This document shows, piece after piece, positions 8,697-16,432 of a stretch of DNA of 64,000 bases (its first letter is position 1; every line of letters begins with the position of its first letter). The stretch lies in the NCBI RefSeq assembly GCF_023151555.2, contig NZ_CP100425.1:2170001-2234000 (forward strand), in the 5' to 3' direction. The stretch comes from Photobacterium sp. CCB-ST2H9 (lineage in GTDB: Bacteria > Pseudomonadota > Gammaproteobacteria > Enterobacterales > Vibrionaceae). The position numbers and the translations under genes are program-made. The notes under the pieces are model-generated. The model was not told the DNA's origin. It searched no databases and was given only the letters and a program-made list of their open reading frames with translations.

Positions 8697-9035
8697 ATGA
8701 AAACAAAAATAGACCCGATTATATTCGTCATTCTCAGTATTTTATTAAGCTGGGGCTGGACAAAAATAACGAATGAACCTGCGTGCAAACAGAAAATCAT
8801 CAAACAGGGAGTGGAGTACATCATTCCGATTGATTGCGACAATGTACCAATGTCTTAGAGAATGCCTACACCCCCGAGTAGTAGAAAGATTCATCTTCAG
8901 TTCACACCTGAGAACATGGAAAAGGATTTATCTGTCAGATTAGGTTCGAGTAATAAAAGTATCTATTAGCTTTATGATGAAACTTATTATTTTAGCCAAA
9001 TGAACAACATCGGCTACTTAGAAATCAGCAGGTAA
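8697..9035 (+). pseudogene. Small membrane protein gene broken by two in-frame TAG codons
   Basis: ATG 8697, with GAGGTGAACC upstream, opens a 53-codon frame with one membrane helix (IIFVILSILLSWGW) that ends at TAG 8856-8858. The same frame continues with protein-like sequence (for example KIHLQFTPENMEKDLSVRLG) to a second TAG at 8967-8969, and again (LYDETYYFSQMNNIGYLEIS) to TAA 9033-9035. One reading frame of 112 sense-or-amber codons is thus cut twice by amber. The simplest reading is a decayed gene; translation of only the 53-residue first part, or readthrough, are alternatives. I do not recognise the family. Confidence 0.55.
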
Positions 9036-9069
9036 ATATTACTGCTTCAGTATACAGCTTTCACGATGC

Positions 9070-9801
9070 TTACTCGTGAAAGTAAGCAATCATTGCATTC
9101 GCCAATTCCCGAGGTTTCTCCAGCGGCAACATGTGACCAGAGCCCGGCGTACTTGTCGCGGTTAGATTTGGATTAAGATGACAGAGACGATTCAACCATT
9201 GTGTGTCCACCAGCGCGTCATTTTCACTATGAAAGAAGTGAGCATGACCAGGAAACTCTGTCAGCGCTTTCGCCAAATCTTGTCGTTCGGATGTATATTG
9301 GCACTGGCTCAGAAACACTTCGGCACCTAACGCCTTATCCATTTCCAGAATGATATCAATCAACTCATCCGATTGATGTTCACTATCCAGCATTGACGCC
9401 GCTTTTCTTCGCGTCATGCCCTTGTATCCATAGGCACTGACCAGCTTGAATACATTGTATCGTTGTTGCAACTCTTCAGGCGGGAGGCTCTTAGGACTAT
9501 TCGAAATAACAAAGAGTTTATCGACACGTTCCGGATACTTCGTCGAAAAATACGTGGCAATATACCCTCCCAATGAAAATCCGATGAAATTGAGCTTTTC
9601 GTCCTGGAGGCGATGGTTGAACTCATCACAAATTTCATCAAAGTTCATGTTGTCGGGAATATCCAGATAAACCACTTCAAATAATGGATTCAAATAAAAA
9701 ACCAGTTTTTCCCACAGCCTATCATTACACTGAGTGCCCGGTATCAGGTATAACTTCTGCCGCATGAATTTCTCTTTCATCTCATTATGTTTTTTGTTCA
9801 T
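9070..9801 (-). CDS. Alpha/beta-fold hydrolase
   Basis: 243 residues from ATG 9801, with AAGG five bases upstream; a GTG at 9843 is an alternative. The fold is clear: LYLIPGTQCNDRLWEKL forms the oxyanion-side strand turn, GFSLGG is the nucleophile elbow with catalytic Ser, FHSENDALVD carries the acidic residue and GSGHMLPLEKP the histidine. It resembles small esterases and hydrolases of the MenH/BioH type, but nothing fixes the substrate. Its start lies just after the GNAT gene stop at 9847, so the two are probably co-transcribed. Confidence 0.85.
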   Translation of the reverse strand: MNKKHNEMKEKFMRQKLYLIPGTQCNDRLWEKLVFYLNPLFEVVYLDIPDNMNFDEICDEFNHRLQDEKLNFIGFSLGGYIATYFSTKYPERVDKLFVISNSPKSLPPEELQQRYNVFKLVSAYGYKGMTRRKAASMLDSEHQSDELIDIILEMDKALGAEVFLSQCQYTSERQDLAKALTEFPGHAHFFHSENDALVDTQWLNRLCHLNPNLTATSTPGSGHMLPLEKPRELANAMIAYFHE

Positions 9802-9846
9802 ATGAACCTTTCGCCACAATCGAAACCAGTCATCATGAATCACCTG

Positions 9847-10338
9847 CTAAAAATAATCAGGGATAGGTCCGGCATACTGTTTTGATAATTTTGTACGATA
9901 CATACAGTGACTTTGCAGGAGCCGGTGAAACCCGAGATTTTCATAAAATCGAAAGTCTATATCACAATGCAACAAAACAGTATCGATGTGTTCTTTCATC
10001 AGCAGCATCCTGACCACTTTGTCCACTAACAAGGATGCAAAACCCTGGCCTCTTTCTTCCGGAAATGTTGCCACTGAACCAATGCCACGGCAATTCATCT
10101 CTAAGCCAAAATGATCTGCATGCACAAGCAGAGAAGCCACCAACCGGTCTTCAACGACCAATACATACCAGCAACCCGATTGATATTTTGAACTCTTTCG
10201 GCACTGACAAAGATACGAACGCCATGATTCACGATTCCCCCAAGTGTCATACCCCATGCGGTAAATCATATCCAAGTCCTTTTCCGTGGCTTTTCTTACC
10301 CGCACTTTTCCCTTACTTTCGACATCAGACATCTGCAC
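9847..10338 (-). CDS. GNAT family N-acetyltransferase
   Basis: 163 residues with a GTG start at 10338; GAGGA lies eight bases ahead, which supports GTG over the ATG two codons later. The acetyl-CoA binding segment reads VATFPEERGQGFASLLVDKV, the standard GNAT motif A, and YENLGFHRL near the C-terminus is motif B. The central GYDTWGNRESWRSYLC segment may form part of the acceptor site. The acceptor is unknown. It is coupled to the alpha/beta hydrolase just downstream. Confidence 0.85.
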   Translation of the reverse strand: MQMSDVESKGKVRVRKATEKDLDMIYRMGYDTWGNRESWRSYLCQCRKSSKYQSGCWYVLVVEDRLVASLLVHADHFGLEMNCRGIGSVATFPEERGQGFASLLVDKVVRMLLMKEHIDTVLLHCDIDFRFYENLGFHRLLQSHCMYRTKLSKQYAGPIPDYF

Positions 10339-10402
10339 TCACGGTATCCTCTGAACGGTCACATTTGTCGAAATCATGATGGACTCTGGTCTTCAACGCC
10401 AT

Positions 10403-10849
10403 TTATTTCACCCGTTGCGTGTAATGCTCAAAAGCAGTCACTTTGGCATAACCTTCAGACTCATAGAGCGACTTCGCTTTCTCATTCGATACCGCAGTTG
10501 CCAGTTTGACAGTCAGTGCATTCGTTTCTTTGGCAAATGTTTCCACATACTTTAACAGTGCTCGTGCAACACCTTGATGACGGGCATTTTCTGAAACATA
10601 AAGGTCGTTGAGATACCACATTCTTTTCATGGCAACAGATGAAAATGAAGGATAGAGCTGAACAAACCCCAAAGGCTCATCTGTTTCAGTTCTCGCGAGA
10701 AAAATAACGGAATCTTGTTCTTCTAAACGCTTTGCAATAAATGCTCTGGCAGCACCCAGATCTGATTCTTGCGCGTAGAACTGACGATAAGCATCGAACA
10801 AAACCGATACTTGTTCTAACGCTGCAAGCGTCACTTGTGAGATGTACAT
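10403..10849 (-). CDS. GNAT family N-acetyltransferase
   Basis: 148 residues from ATG 10849, with AAGGA seven bases upstream. Motif A is NARHQGVARALLKYVETF and the C-terminal SNEKAKSLYESEGYAKV is typical of small diamine or aminoglycoside-type GNATs. LNDLYVSENA precedes the CoA loop. Substrate cannot be told. It is the second GNAT in a row, separated from the first by 64 bp and in the same direction, but the two are not close copies of each other. Confidence 0.88.
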   Translation of the reverse strand: MYISQVTLAALEQVSVLFDAYRQFYAQESDLGAARAFIAKRLEEQDSVIFLARTETDEPLGFVQLYPSFSSVAMKRMWYLNDLYVSENARHQGVARALLKYVETFAKETNALTVKLATAVSNEKAKSLYESEGYAKVTAFEHYTQRVK

Positions 10850-11205
10850 CTGAATATCCTTATTTCAAACTGACGTGATGCTATCTGACTTTCATCCTGA
10901 AAGCCCTACTCTATGCCAGAGACTCAAACGAACCACAATAAAGTCAGCATGACAAATGACAATCCTGAATTGCTCTGTACCGTTCATCTCATGAGGAGCG
11001 GTCGCTAAGGTCAGACTCTACGCTTTTTCAAAGTCACTGTCCTTTAACACCGTATCATTTTCAATATTCCGATGCCGTCAAATATAACCATTGATAAAAC
11101 AAGCCCTCAAAAATACGATTCAAAACGGTCAAGAAAGGGCTTTACGCCCTTTTAGTACTTGAGAACGACGATGTTTGTACACTTTGCTTTGCAAAACATA
11201 CCGTT
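10850..11205. other. Intergenic stretch, no gene seen
   Basis: 356 bp between the second GNAT gene and the end of the MFS gene. Apart from the hairpin at 11134-11152, I see no open frame with a ribosome site and no recognisable RNA. Confidence 0.5.
11134..11152 (-). terminator. Hairpin, probable weak terminator of MFS gene
   Basis: AAAGGGC (11134-11140), five-base loop, GCCCTTT (11146-11152). It lies about 55 bp after the MFS stop on the minus strand. The tail after the stem (CTTGACC) is poor in T, so termination may be weak. Confidence 0.4.
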
Positions 11206-12402
11206 TTAATGGATTTGAGTTTGAGGTAGCTGCGATAGGGCCTGATTTGACCGGGAAGATAGTTTTGGTGACAGCCCAAGCAGGATCAGCCCGACAACAG
11301 CAATGGCAGCCCCCATCCAGATTGTGCTGCGGAGACTGAAACCAAAGTCCAGCATCAGACCGGCGGCAAAACTGCTCGACATGATTCCTACATTCACAAC
11401 AGACGCATGCAACGTATTAATCAATGACCGTTGCCCCTGCGGCAGTTCCATCAACCGGCTGACCAGAGCCGGGTTGAGGCTCACACCGCAAAAACCCATT
11501 GCCACAAGGCACACTACGGATACCCAGGCAACGTCGGCATACAGAGCGAACACCACAAAAATCATGATCAATCCCCCTAAACCACCTGCGAGTGTGGCTT
11601 TCGCGTGTTTCACCGCAAGCTGAGCAACGAAGTGGTTCCCGAGCAGCATGCATAATCCGTAGACAAACAGCAGCCAGGTGACGACCCCGTCCGGCAATAC
11701 CGCAAGGTCGGTCAATATCGGCACGATGAAACTGAACGGCGCATAGACTGCGCTGAGAACACAAAAACTGGTTGCAAATACCCACCATAACCGCGCGTCC
11801 AGTACCCCTTTCAATTCTTGCTTCACAGGTTGCGGCGCTTCAGCGGGCAGAGACGGAATGACTTTCAGGGTCACCCCTGAACTGAACACGGCCAGTACGG
11901 CCACAACATAAAAACTACCGCGCCATCCCCAATGTTCAGCAATTAATTTCGCCAGCGGCAAACCAATAATAGTGCCCAACATGATGCCAGCCAGCACCAT
12001 GGCGATGGCCCTTAAGGTATCTTGCGGCGCCGTAATCCTTGTGCAAAGCCCGATGGATACCCCAAAGAATGCACCCGACACCATTCCGGTCACCGCACGA
12101 GCAAACACCAGCTGGAGATAGCTTTGTGCAAGCGCGCCGAACAATTCACCCAGAATGAAAACGGCATAAAGGCTGACCAGAATCGTTCGGGGCGGGAATC
12201 GGGACAACACAAGCATGAGGAGCGGGCCGCCAATCGCCATACTGGCCGCAAAAGTGGAAACCAGATAACCAATCTCAGCAAGAGAAACGCCCAGATCAGC
12301 CGCCAGTGCAGGCATAAACCCCAACACCTGCAACTCGCAGGAAATCATCATAAAAATACCAAGGCTCAGCAGGTAAACCCCTGAAGGTAAAGAAGATCGC
12401 AT
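11206..12402 (-). CDS. MFS transporter, DHA1 drug/arabinose exporter type
   Basis: 398 residues with twelve hydrophobic segments, the usual DHA1 length. The first helix reads YLLSLGIFMMISCELQVLGF, and the loop after helix 2 (LVLSRFPPRTILV) sits where motif A of the family is found. FARAVTGMVSGAFFG resembles the motif B/C area of AraJ- or chloramphenicol-efflux-type proteins. It is divergently transcribed from a LysR gene with 95 bp between starts, the usual arrangement for a regulator and its exporter target. The exported compound is unknown. Confidence 0.87.
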   Translation of the reverse strand: MRSSLPSGVYLLSLGIFMMISCELQVLGFMPALAADLGVSLAEIGYLVSTFAASMAIGGPLLMLVLSRFPPRTILVSLYAVFILGELFGALAQSYLQLVFARAVTGMVSGAFFGVSIGLCTRITAPQDTLRAIAMVLAGIMLGTIIGLPLAKLIAEHWGWRGSFYVVAVLAVFSSGVTLKVIPSLPAEAPQPVKQELKGVLDARLWWVFATSFCVLSAVYAPFSFIVPILTDLAVLPDGVVTWLLFVYGLCMLLGNHFVAQLAVKHAKATLAGGLGGLIMIFVVFALYADVAWVSVVCLVAMGFCGVSLNPALVSRLMELPQGQRSLINTLHASVVNVGIMSSSFAAGLMLDFGFSLRSTIWMGAAIAVVGLILLGLSPKLSSRSNQALSQLPQTQIH

Positions 12403-12441
12403 AAATTGATTCCAGATAAAGGATAAGGTTCACCCAGTATC

Positions 12442-12465
12442 ATTTATGAATTATCATCAATAAAT
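12442..12465. promoter_or_regulatory. Dyad in MFS/LysR divergent promoter
   Basis: ATTTAT (12442-12447) and ATAAAT (12460-12465) form an inverted repeat with a 12-base centre, in the 95-bp space between divergent starts. The spacing fits a LysR-type T-N11-A site, but AT-richness makes chance possible. Confidence 0.35.
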
Positions 12466-12497
12466 ATCTTCAAATCATTTCACTAATGACTTAAATC

Positions 12498-13424
12498 ATG
12501 GATGCTGACCTCAATGCCATCCGGCAATTCATCAAAGTTGCCGACAATCGAAGTTTCACTCTTGCAGCAGCACAATTAGGCATCACGCAATCCGGTATTT
12601 CACGGGCCGTCAGCCGACTGGAAACACAGCTGGGCGTAAAGTTGTTACACCGTAATACCCGCAGCCTGAGTCTGACCGCAGACGGTGAACTCTTTCTGAC
12701 CCGCGTCCGCCCTTTGATCACCGGATTATCTGACGCCCAGCATGAAATGCAGCACCATGGCACGGCCCCCAAAGGGACGCTGAAAATCAGTGCCCCTTCC
12801 GCATTCGGACGCCTGATCCTGATCCCTATCGTCAGCGATTTGCTGACAACGCATCCGCAGCTAAATATCGAGTTAGTGCTGACCGACCGAACGGTCGATA
12901 TTATCGAAGAGGGATTTGACGCAGTGATTCGGAGCGGCCCCGTTGCGGATGCCAGGGTGATCGCAAAAAAGCTGGCACCGGCCAGTTGGGTCACTGTCGC
13001 CTCTGCCAAATACCTCGCCCGACGGGGGGTGCCTCAGTCCATTGAGGCATTATCACAGCATAATTGCCTGAGAGTCAGGCTGTCTTCCACCGGGCAGATG
13101 AATCCCTGGCAGTTTACGGAAAACGGCAAACGCATCAGCCTTGAGGTCGGCGGAAACCTAGTCCTCGATCATGGTGATCCTTTGGTCGACGCAGCCAATG
13201 CCGGAACTGGCATTGCACAACTGCTGACATTTTTCGTCCGCCCTTACCTCGCCGACGGACGATTGCAGGAAGTGCTCTGCCAATACGCACCACCGCCACA
13301 ACCTATAACCTTACTCTACCCGCCCTCGCGCCAGTACTCAGCGAAACTGACTGTATTGCGTGAGGCACTGGTATCGCACTGGGGTGATCACACGACAGGG
13401 ACACCATTCACGGCCTCTCTATGA
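12498..13424 (+). CDS. LysR family transcriptional regulator
   Basis: 308 residues. The N-terminal winged helix-turn-helix is plain: FTLAAAQLGITQSGISRAVS followed by LETQLGVKLLHRNTRSLSLT. The C-terminal effector domain starts near KGTLKISAPSAFGR and includes GFDAVIRSGPVADARVIAKK, the form seen in the CrgA/AaeR-like LysR subgroup. It probably controls the divergent MFS exporter and itself. Its 3' end overlaps the 3' end of the opposing ATP-grasp gene by 37 bp. Confidence 0.92.
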   Translation: MDADLNAIRQFIKVADNRSFTLAAAQLGITQSGISRAVSRLETQLGVKLLHRNTRSLSLTADGELFLTRVRPLITGLSDAQHEMQHHGTAPKGTLKISAPSAFGRLILIPIVSDLLTTHPQLNIELVLTDRTVDIIEEGFDAVIRSGPVADARVIAKKLAPASWVTVASAKYLARRGVPQSIEALSQHNCLRVRLSSTGQMNPWQFTENGKRISLEVGGNLVLDHGDPLVDAANAGTGIAQLLTFFVRPYLADGRLQEVLCQYAPPPQPITLLYPPSRQYSAKLTVLREALVSHWGDHTTGTPFTASL

Positions 13425-14371
13425 ATTGAAAGGTGAAAGTGTTCAGAAAGAAGCACCTGCCAGACCCCAATGGCAACATCGCTGTAACCATTCTGGTAAA
13501 TCGTCTTCAGAAATGGATTCGAGTTAATCTCCAGCACCTTAAAAAGCCCGACATCAGAATCCATATCGCAAGGTGAAAACAAATCGACACCGATGACTTC
13601 AAGTTTGGTGGCAGCATAGATCTTCGCTGACCAGTCAACGATTTCTTTTGAAAATGAAGTCCGGAAATCTTCAATGACTCCACCGTTATTCGGGTTCGCA
13701 TTTGGCGCCAAAGGAATCGTCTGAAATCTTTCCGGAATGCCTGAGAGTGCCCCCACAACACTGGATAAATACCCTTGATAGCGTTCATATTCATAAGGTG
13801 ATTTATCCAAAAGCGTCTCATATGAATCCATGCCATTCGCGATCAGCATTGGAATATATTTTTTATAGGAAAAGTAAGGCTTCCCTTTCAGAATGACCAA
13901 TCGATGCTCACATCCGGAGACAACTTCCTGAAGAACAAATCCATTGTATTCTCCCGGAAGCAGCACAAGTTGGCGATAAAGCTCAGCATCTGAATAGATG
14001 ACTCTCGCAAAACGCCCATGAGATCCATTGATCGGCTTAAAAAAAACTGGATAACCAAGTGCATTGGCGTATTGAAATGCTTCTTCAACCCCTTTCGCCG
14101 TAAGGTTTTCACCTTCAACTTTAAAAAAGTAATCCCCTTGAGGCGTTGCGATTCCCGCGCGTTTTAAGATGATATCTGTATACGCTTTGTCTTGGGCAAG
14201 GGATGCGGCGGTTTGTGAGTTACAAAAGTATTGCGGTGACTGAACAAGAATGGACTGATCCAAGCAAGAGATCTCTGCGACTCTCTTTGAGTACTTGTCC
14301 AATATTTCAAAGTTCAGCCCAAGACTTTCAACCGCTTTTTTCACAATTTCCAGGTGGACAGACAATTCCAT
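13388..14371 (-). CDS. Orphan ATP-grasp ligase
   Basis: 327 residues from ATG 14371, with AGGA nine bases upstream. The pattern of ATP-grasp amide ligases is clear. AQDKAYTDIILKRAGIATPQ resembles the entry segment of cyanophycin synthetase and the GshF C-terminal domain. YPVFFKPINGSHGR is the nucleotide-binding strand and loop, FVLQEVVSGCEHRLVILKGK precedes the central sheet, and VIGVDLF with VLEINSNPF supplies the metal-binding acidic and Asn residues. The product is not deducible; no partner peptide, NRPS or glutathione gene is adjacent. The last 37 bp overlap the end of the LysR gene on the other strand. Confidence 0.8.
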   Translation of the reverse strand: MELSVHLEIVKKAVESLGLNFEILDKYSKRVAEISCLDQSILVQSPQYFCNSQTAASLAQDKAYTDIILKRAGIATPQGDYFFKVEGENLTAKGVEEAFQYANALGYPVFFKPINGSHGRFARVIYSDAELYRQLVLLPGEYNGFVLQEVVSGCEHRLVILKGKPYFSYKKYIPMLIANGMDSYETLLDKSPYEYERYQGYLSSVVGALSGIPERFQTIPLAPNANPNNGGVIEDFRTSFSKEIVDWSAKIYAATKLEVIGVDLFSPCDMDSDVGLFKVLEINSNPFLKTIYQNGYSDVAIGVWQVLLSEHFHLSIHREAVNGVPVV

Positions 14372-14815
14372 TTGTTCAATTCCTATTGATAATTACAGCT
14401 CATAATATGGACATTTTCTCACCAGAATTAAGAAAATTGGCAAGCCTGATAACAACGAAAAAACATAGAATAACCACTGAATTTTCTCCGTCCCGCTTTT
14501 TCAAATTTTCAGGTTCTGCAGAGTTCAGGATGTGAAACGGCATTCTATCATCCATATCATCGGGTTATTCTATTGCATTCATGCAACTGCCGTTTACACA
14601 AATGCATACTTATCGGACCACTTTCACTTGCTATCCGAGAGAATTTTTCTTTACTTTGATGATCCTGCGAGTCTTACATCAAATTTTAGCGATGGGTTCC
14701 CTTGTCGCGTATCGAAGCGAATATCCAAAATAAAAGGATCATCTTTTGCCAACTCTAGTCCACCTTCCCTAAATCACGATCCAAAATTCCACAAAAAACA
14801 AAACAAACCGCCCCA
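14372..14815. other. AT-rich intergenic stretch with possible gene remnant
   Basis: 444 bp between the ATP-grasp start and the ATPase stop, noticeably richer in A and T than the flanking genes. A plus-strand frame at 14532-14858 runs into the ATPase gene antisense and lacks a spaced ribosome site; I do not accept it. A minus-strand 33-codon frame (14651-14752) looks more protein-like and is listed separately. Confidence 0.4.
14651..14752 (-). CDS. Possible 33-residue small protein or gene remnant
   Basis: A TTG at 14752 has AAGGTGG seven bases upstream and opens a frame containing DDPFILDIRFDTRQ, then GNPSLKFDVRLAGSSK and TAA. The alternating hydrophobic and polar residues look like paired beta strands, as in the tail of a larger protein. 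It could be a small gene downstream of the ATPase gene on the same strand, or the 3' remnant of a deleted one. No family recognised. Confidence 0.3.
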   Translation of the reverse strand: MAKDDPFILDIRFDTRQGNPSLKFDVRLAGSSK

Positions 14816-15568
14816 TCAGTTATCTACAAATAACTCATCCAACATCGGTCTGGGGTGATTCAGAAAAGCCTTGGTAATCGTGTAATGCTCCGTGTCTTCG
14901 TATTTGATCGGGTGTATGCCAGACGGACCGATTTGATAGATCCGGGCGCCGGGATAGGCCATAAGCATCGGGGAGTGGGTGGCGATGATAAATTGCGATT
15001 GGTCCTGCACCAGCTGATGCATGCGGCTGAGCACCGACAGCTGACGCATCGGCGATAACGCGGCTTCGGGTTCGTCGAGGATATACAGCCCTTTTCCACC
15101 GAATCGTTCAACCATCAAGCTCAGGAAAGATTCGCCATGAGACTGATGATGCAATGACACGCCACCATACGAATCAATAATTGGCGGGCCGAAGCTCGGG
15201 GCTTCATCCAGTTCATCAATATGGGTAGAGACGTTATAAAAGCTTTCGGCTCTGAGAAAGAATCCGTCTTTGTAACGTCTGAACGATTTACTGAAGCGCA
15301 GATATTTGTACAGTTCCGAATGGGTGCTTCGGGTTGAAAAATGAAAGTTTTTCGAGCCTCCTTCCGCGTTGAATCCCATGCCAACCGCAATGGCTTCCAG
15401 TAACGTTGATTTGCCACTGCCGTTCTCACCAACCAGAATGGTCACTTCTGCGCTGAAATCAATTTTATCCAGCCCTTTCACGGCGGGAATAGAAAACGGA
15501 TAGGCCTTGAAAGAATCAATCTGATCGCGTTTGAGCTGAATTTCTCTTAAATAAGGTAAAGGTTCCAT
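14816..15568 (-). CDS. Orphan AAA (AAA_21-type) ATPase
   Basis: 250 residues of an ABC/SMC-like ATPase head with nothing attached. Walker A is GENGSGKS (about 47-54), the signature-like loop is SHGES (about 143-147), Walker B is LYILDEPEAALS (about 161-172) and the switch histidine is in THSPM (His198). The length and HQSHGESFLS form match small single-domain AAA_21 proteins of proteobacteria. No nuclease, primase or toxin partner is adjacent, so I do not call it a defence system. It is divergent from creB, with about 150 bp between the starts. No convincing Shine-Dalgarno precedes ATG 15568. Confidence 0.82.
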   Translation of the reverse strand: MEPLPYLREIQLKRDQIDSFKAYPFSIPAVKGLDKIDFSAEVTILVGENGSGKSTLLEAIAVGMGFNAEGGSKNFHFSTRSTHSELYKYLRFSKSFRRYKDGFFLRAESFYNVSTHIDELDEAPSFGPPIIDSYGGVSLHHQSHGESFLSLMVERFGGKGLYILDEPEAALSPMRQLSVLSRMHQLVQDQSQFIIATHSPMLMAYPGARIYQIGPSGIHPIKYEDTEHYTITKAFLNHPRPMLDELFVDN

Positions 15569-15715
15569 GGCTCGGATAACTTCTGGAAATAAGCTGAATT
15601 GAGCCGGAGAAATTCTTTTAATTCAAGGAAAATCACATGTTTTGACGGGATTGGCTCGAAAGGACAGAAACAGCACAGGTATAATCCCGGGATCAACAAT
15701 AAGAAGAGTCGCGCT

Positions 15716-16432
15716 TTGAATATCCTGATCATTGAAGATGAACCCGCCATTGCGGACACCCTGATTCACGTGCTGGAACTGGATGGCTATCAGGTCAGCT
15801 GGTTTCCGACCGCAGGCGAAGGGCTGGCTTACCTGAAAGACCACCAGCCTGAGCTGCTGGTGCTGGATGTCGGCCTGCCGGACGGCAATGGTTTTGAGCT
15901 GTGTAAATCCATCCGTGAATTCTCCGATATTCCGATTATCTTCTTAACGGCAAGAAATGATGAAATCGATCGCGTGGTCGGCTTAGAAATCGGCGCGGAT
16001 GATTATGTCACCAAGCCGTTCAGCCCGCGTGAGATGCTTGCACGCATCAAACTCAGAATCAAAAACCGTCCAGCGGCTGAGTTCGAGGCTGCACAAACAT
16101 CTGCACAGGCGTCCGTACAGGAAACTGTGCCAGAAGTCGTGACAAATAACCTGTTTGCCGACAACTTTGACTTTTGCTACCAGAGCCAGCCGCTGGGGCT
16201 GACTGCGGCCGAGTTCAAAATCCTCGACAAACTGGTGCTGGGCAGTCCCCGGGTTTTCAGCCGAGAACAACTGATGGTGGCGGCTGATATGGCCCCGGAG
16301 GCCGTGTATGAACGCAATATCGATTCCCATATCAAAGCGATCCGCCAGAAGCTGAAAGCTGTCGGCCTTGCGGAACGGATTCAGACCAAACGCGGCTTTG
16401 GTTACTTCTATTCAGACAAGGAACACGCATGA
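15716..16432 (+). CDS. creB: Response regulator CreB
   Basis: I place the start at TTG 15716 (LNILIIEDEPAIAD), giving 238 residues. No ATG lies upstream in frame, and AAGAAGAG stands eight or so bases before. The receiver domain has the acidic pair in IEDE, phospho-acceptor Asp51 in LVLDVGLPDG and the Lys in VTKPF. An OmpR-type winged helix follows, with RVFSREQLMVA and IQTKRGFGYFY. IIEDEPAIADTL parallels E. coli CreB. A 35-residue Ala/Gln-rich linker joins the domains. It overlaps creC by the four bases ATGA and forms a creBCD set controlling metabolism- or envelope-linked genes; in Aeromonas the homologue (BlrA) governs beta-lactamases. Confidence 0.88.
   Translation: MNILIIEDEPAIADTLIHVLELDGYQVSWFPTAGEGLAYLKDHQPELLVLDVGLPDGNGFELCKSIREFSDIPIIFLTARNDEIDRVVGLEIGADDYVTKPFSPREMLARIKLRIKNRPAAEFEAAQTSAQASVQETVPEVVTNNLFADNFDFCYQSQPLGLTAAEFKILDKLVLGSPRVFSREQLMVAADMAPEAVYERNIDSHIKAIRQKLKAVGLAERIQTKRGFGYFYSDKEHA

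Noticed and set aside
14532..14858. Plus-strand frame of 108 codons with a signal-peptide-like start
   Set aside because: It begins at a GTG with a purine run only one base away, runs antisense into the ATPase gene and ends in low-complexity Asn/Pro/Lys sequence.
6657..15568. The accessory genes as one coherent defence island
   Set aside because: NADAR and an AAA ATPase occur in defence loci, but here they are far apart, on separate transcripts, and without nuclease, reverse transcriptase, toxin or integrase partners.
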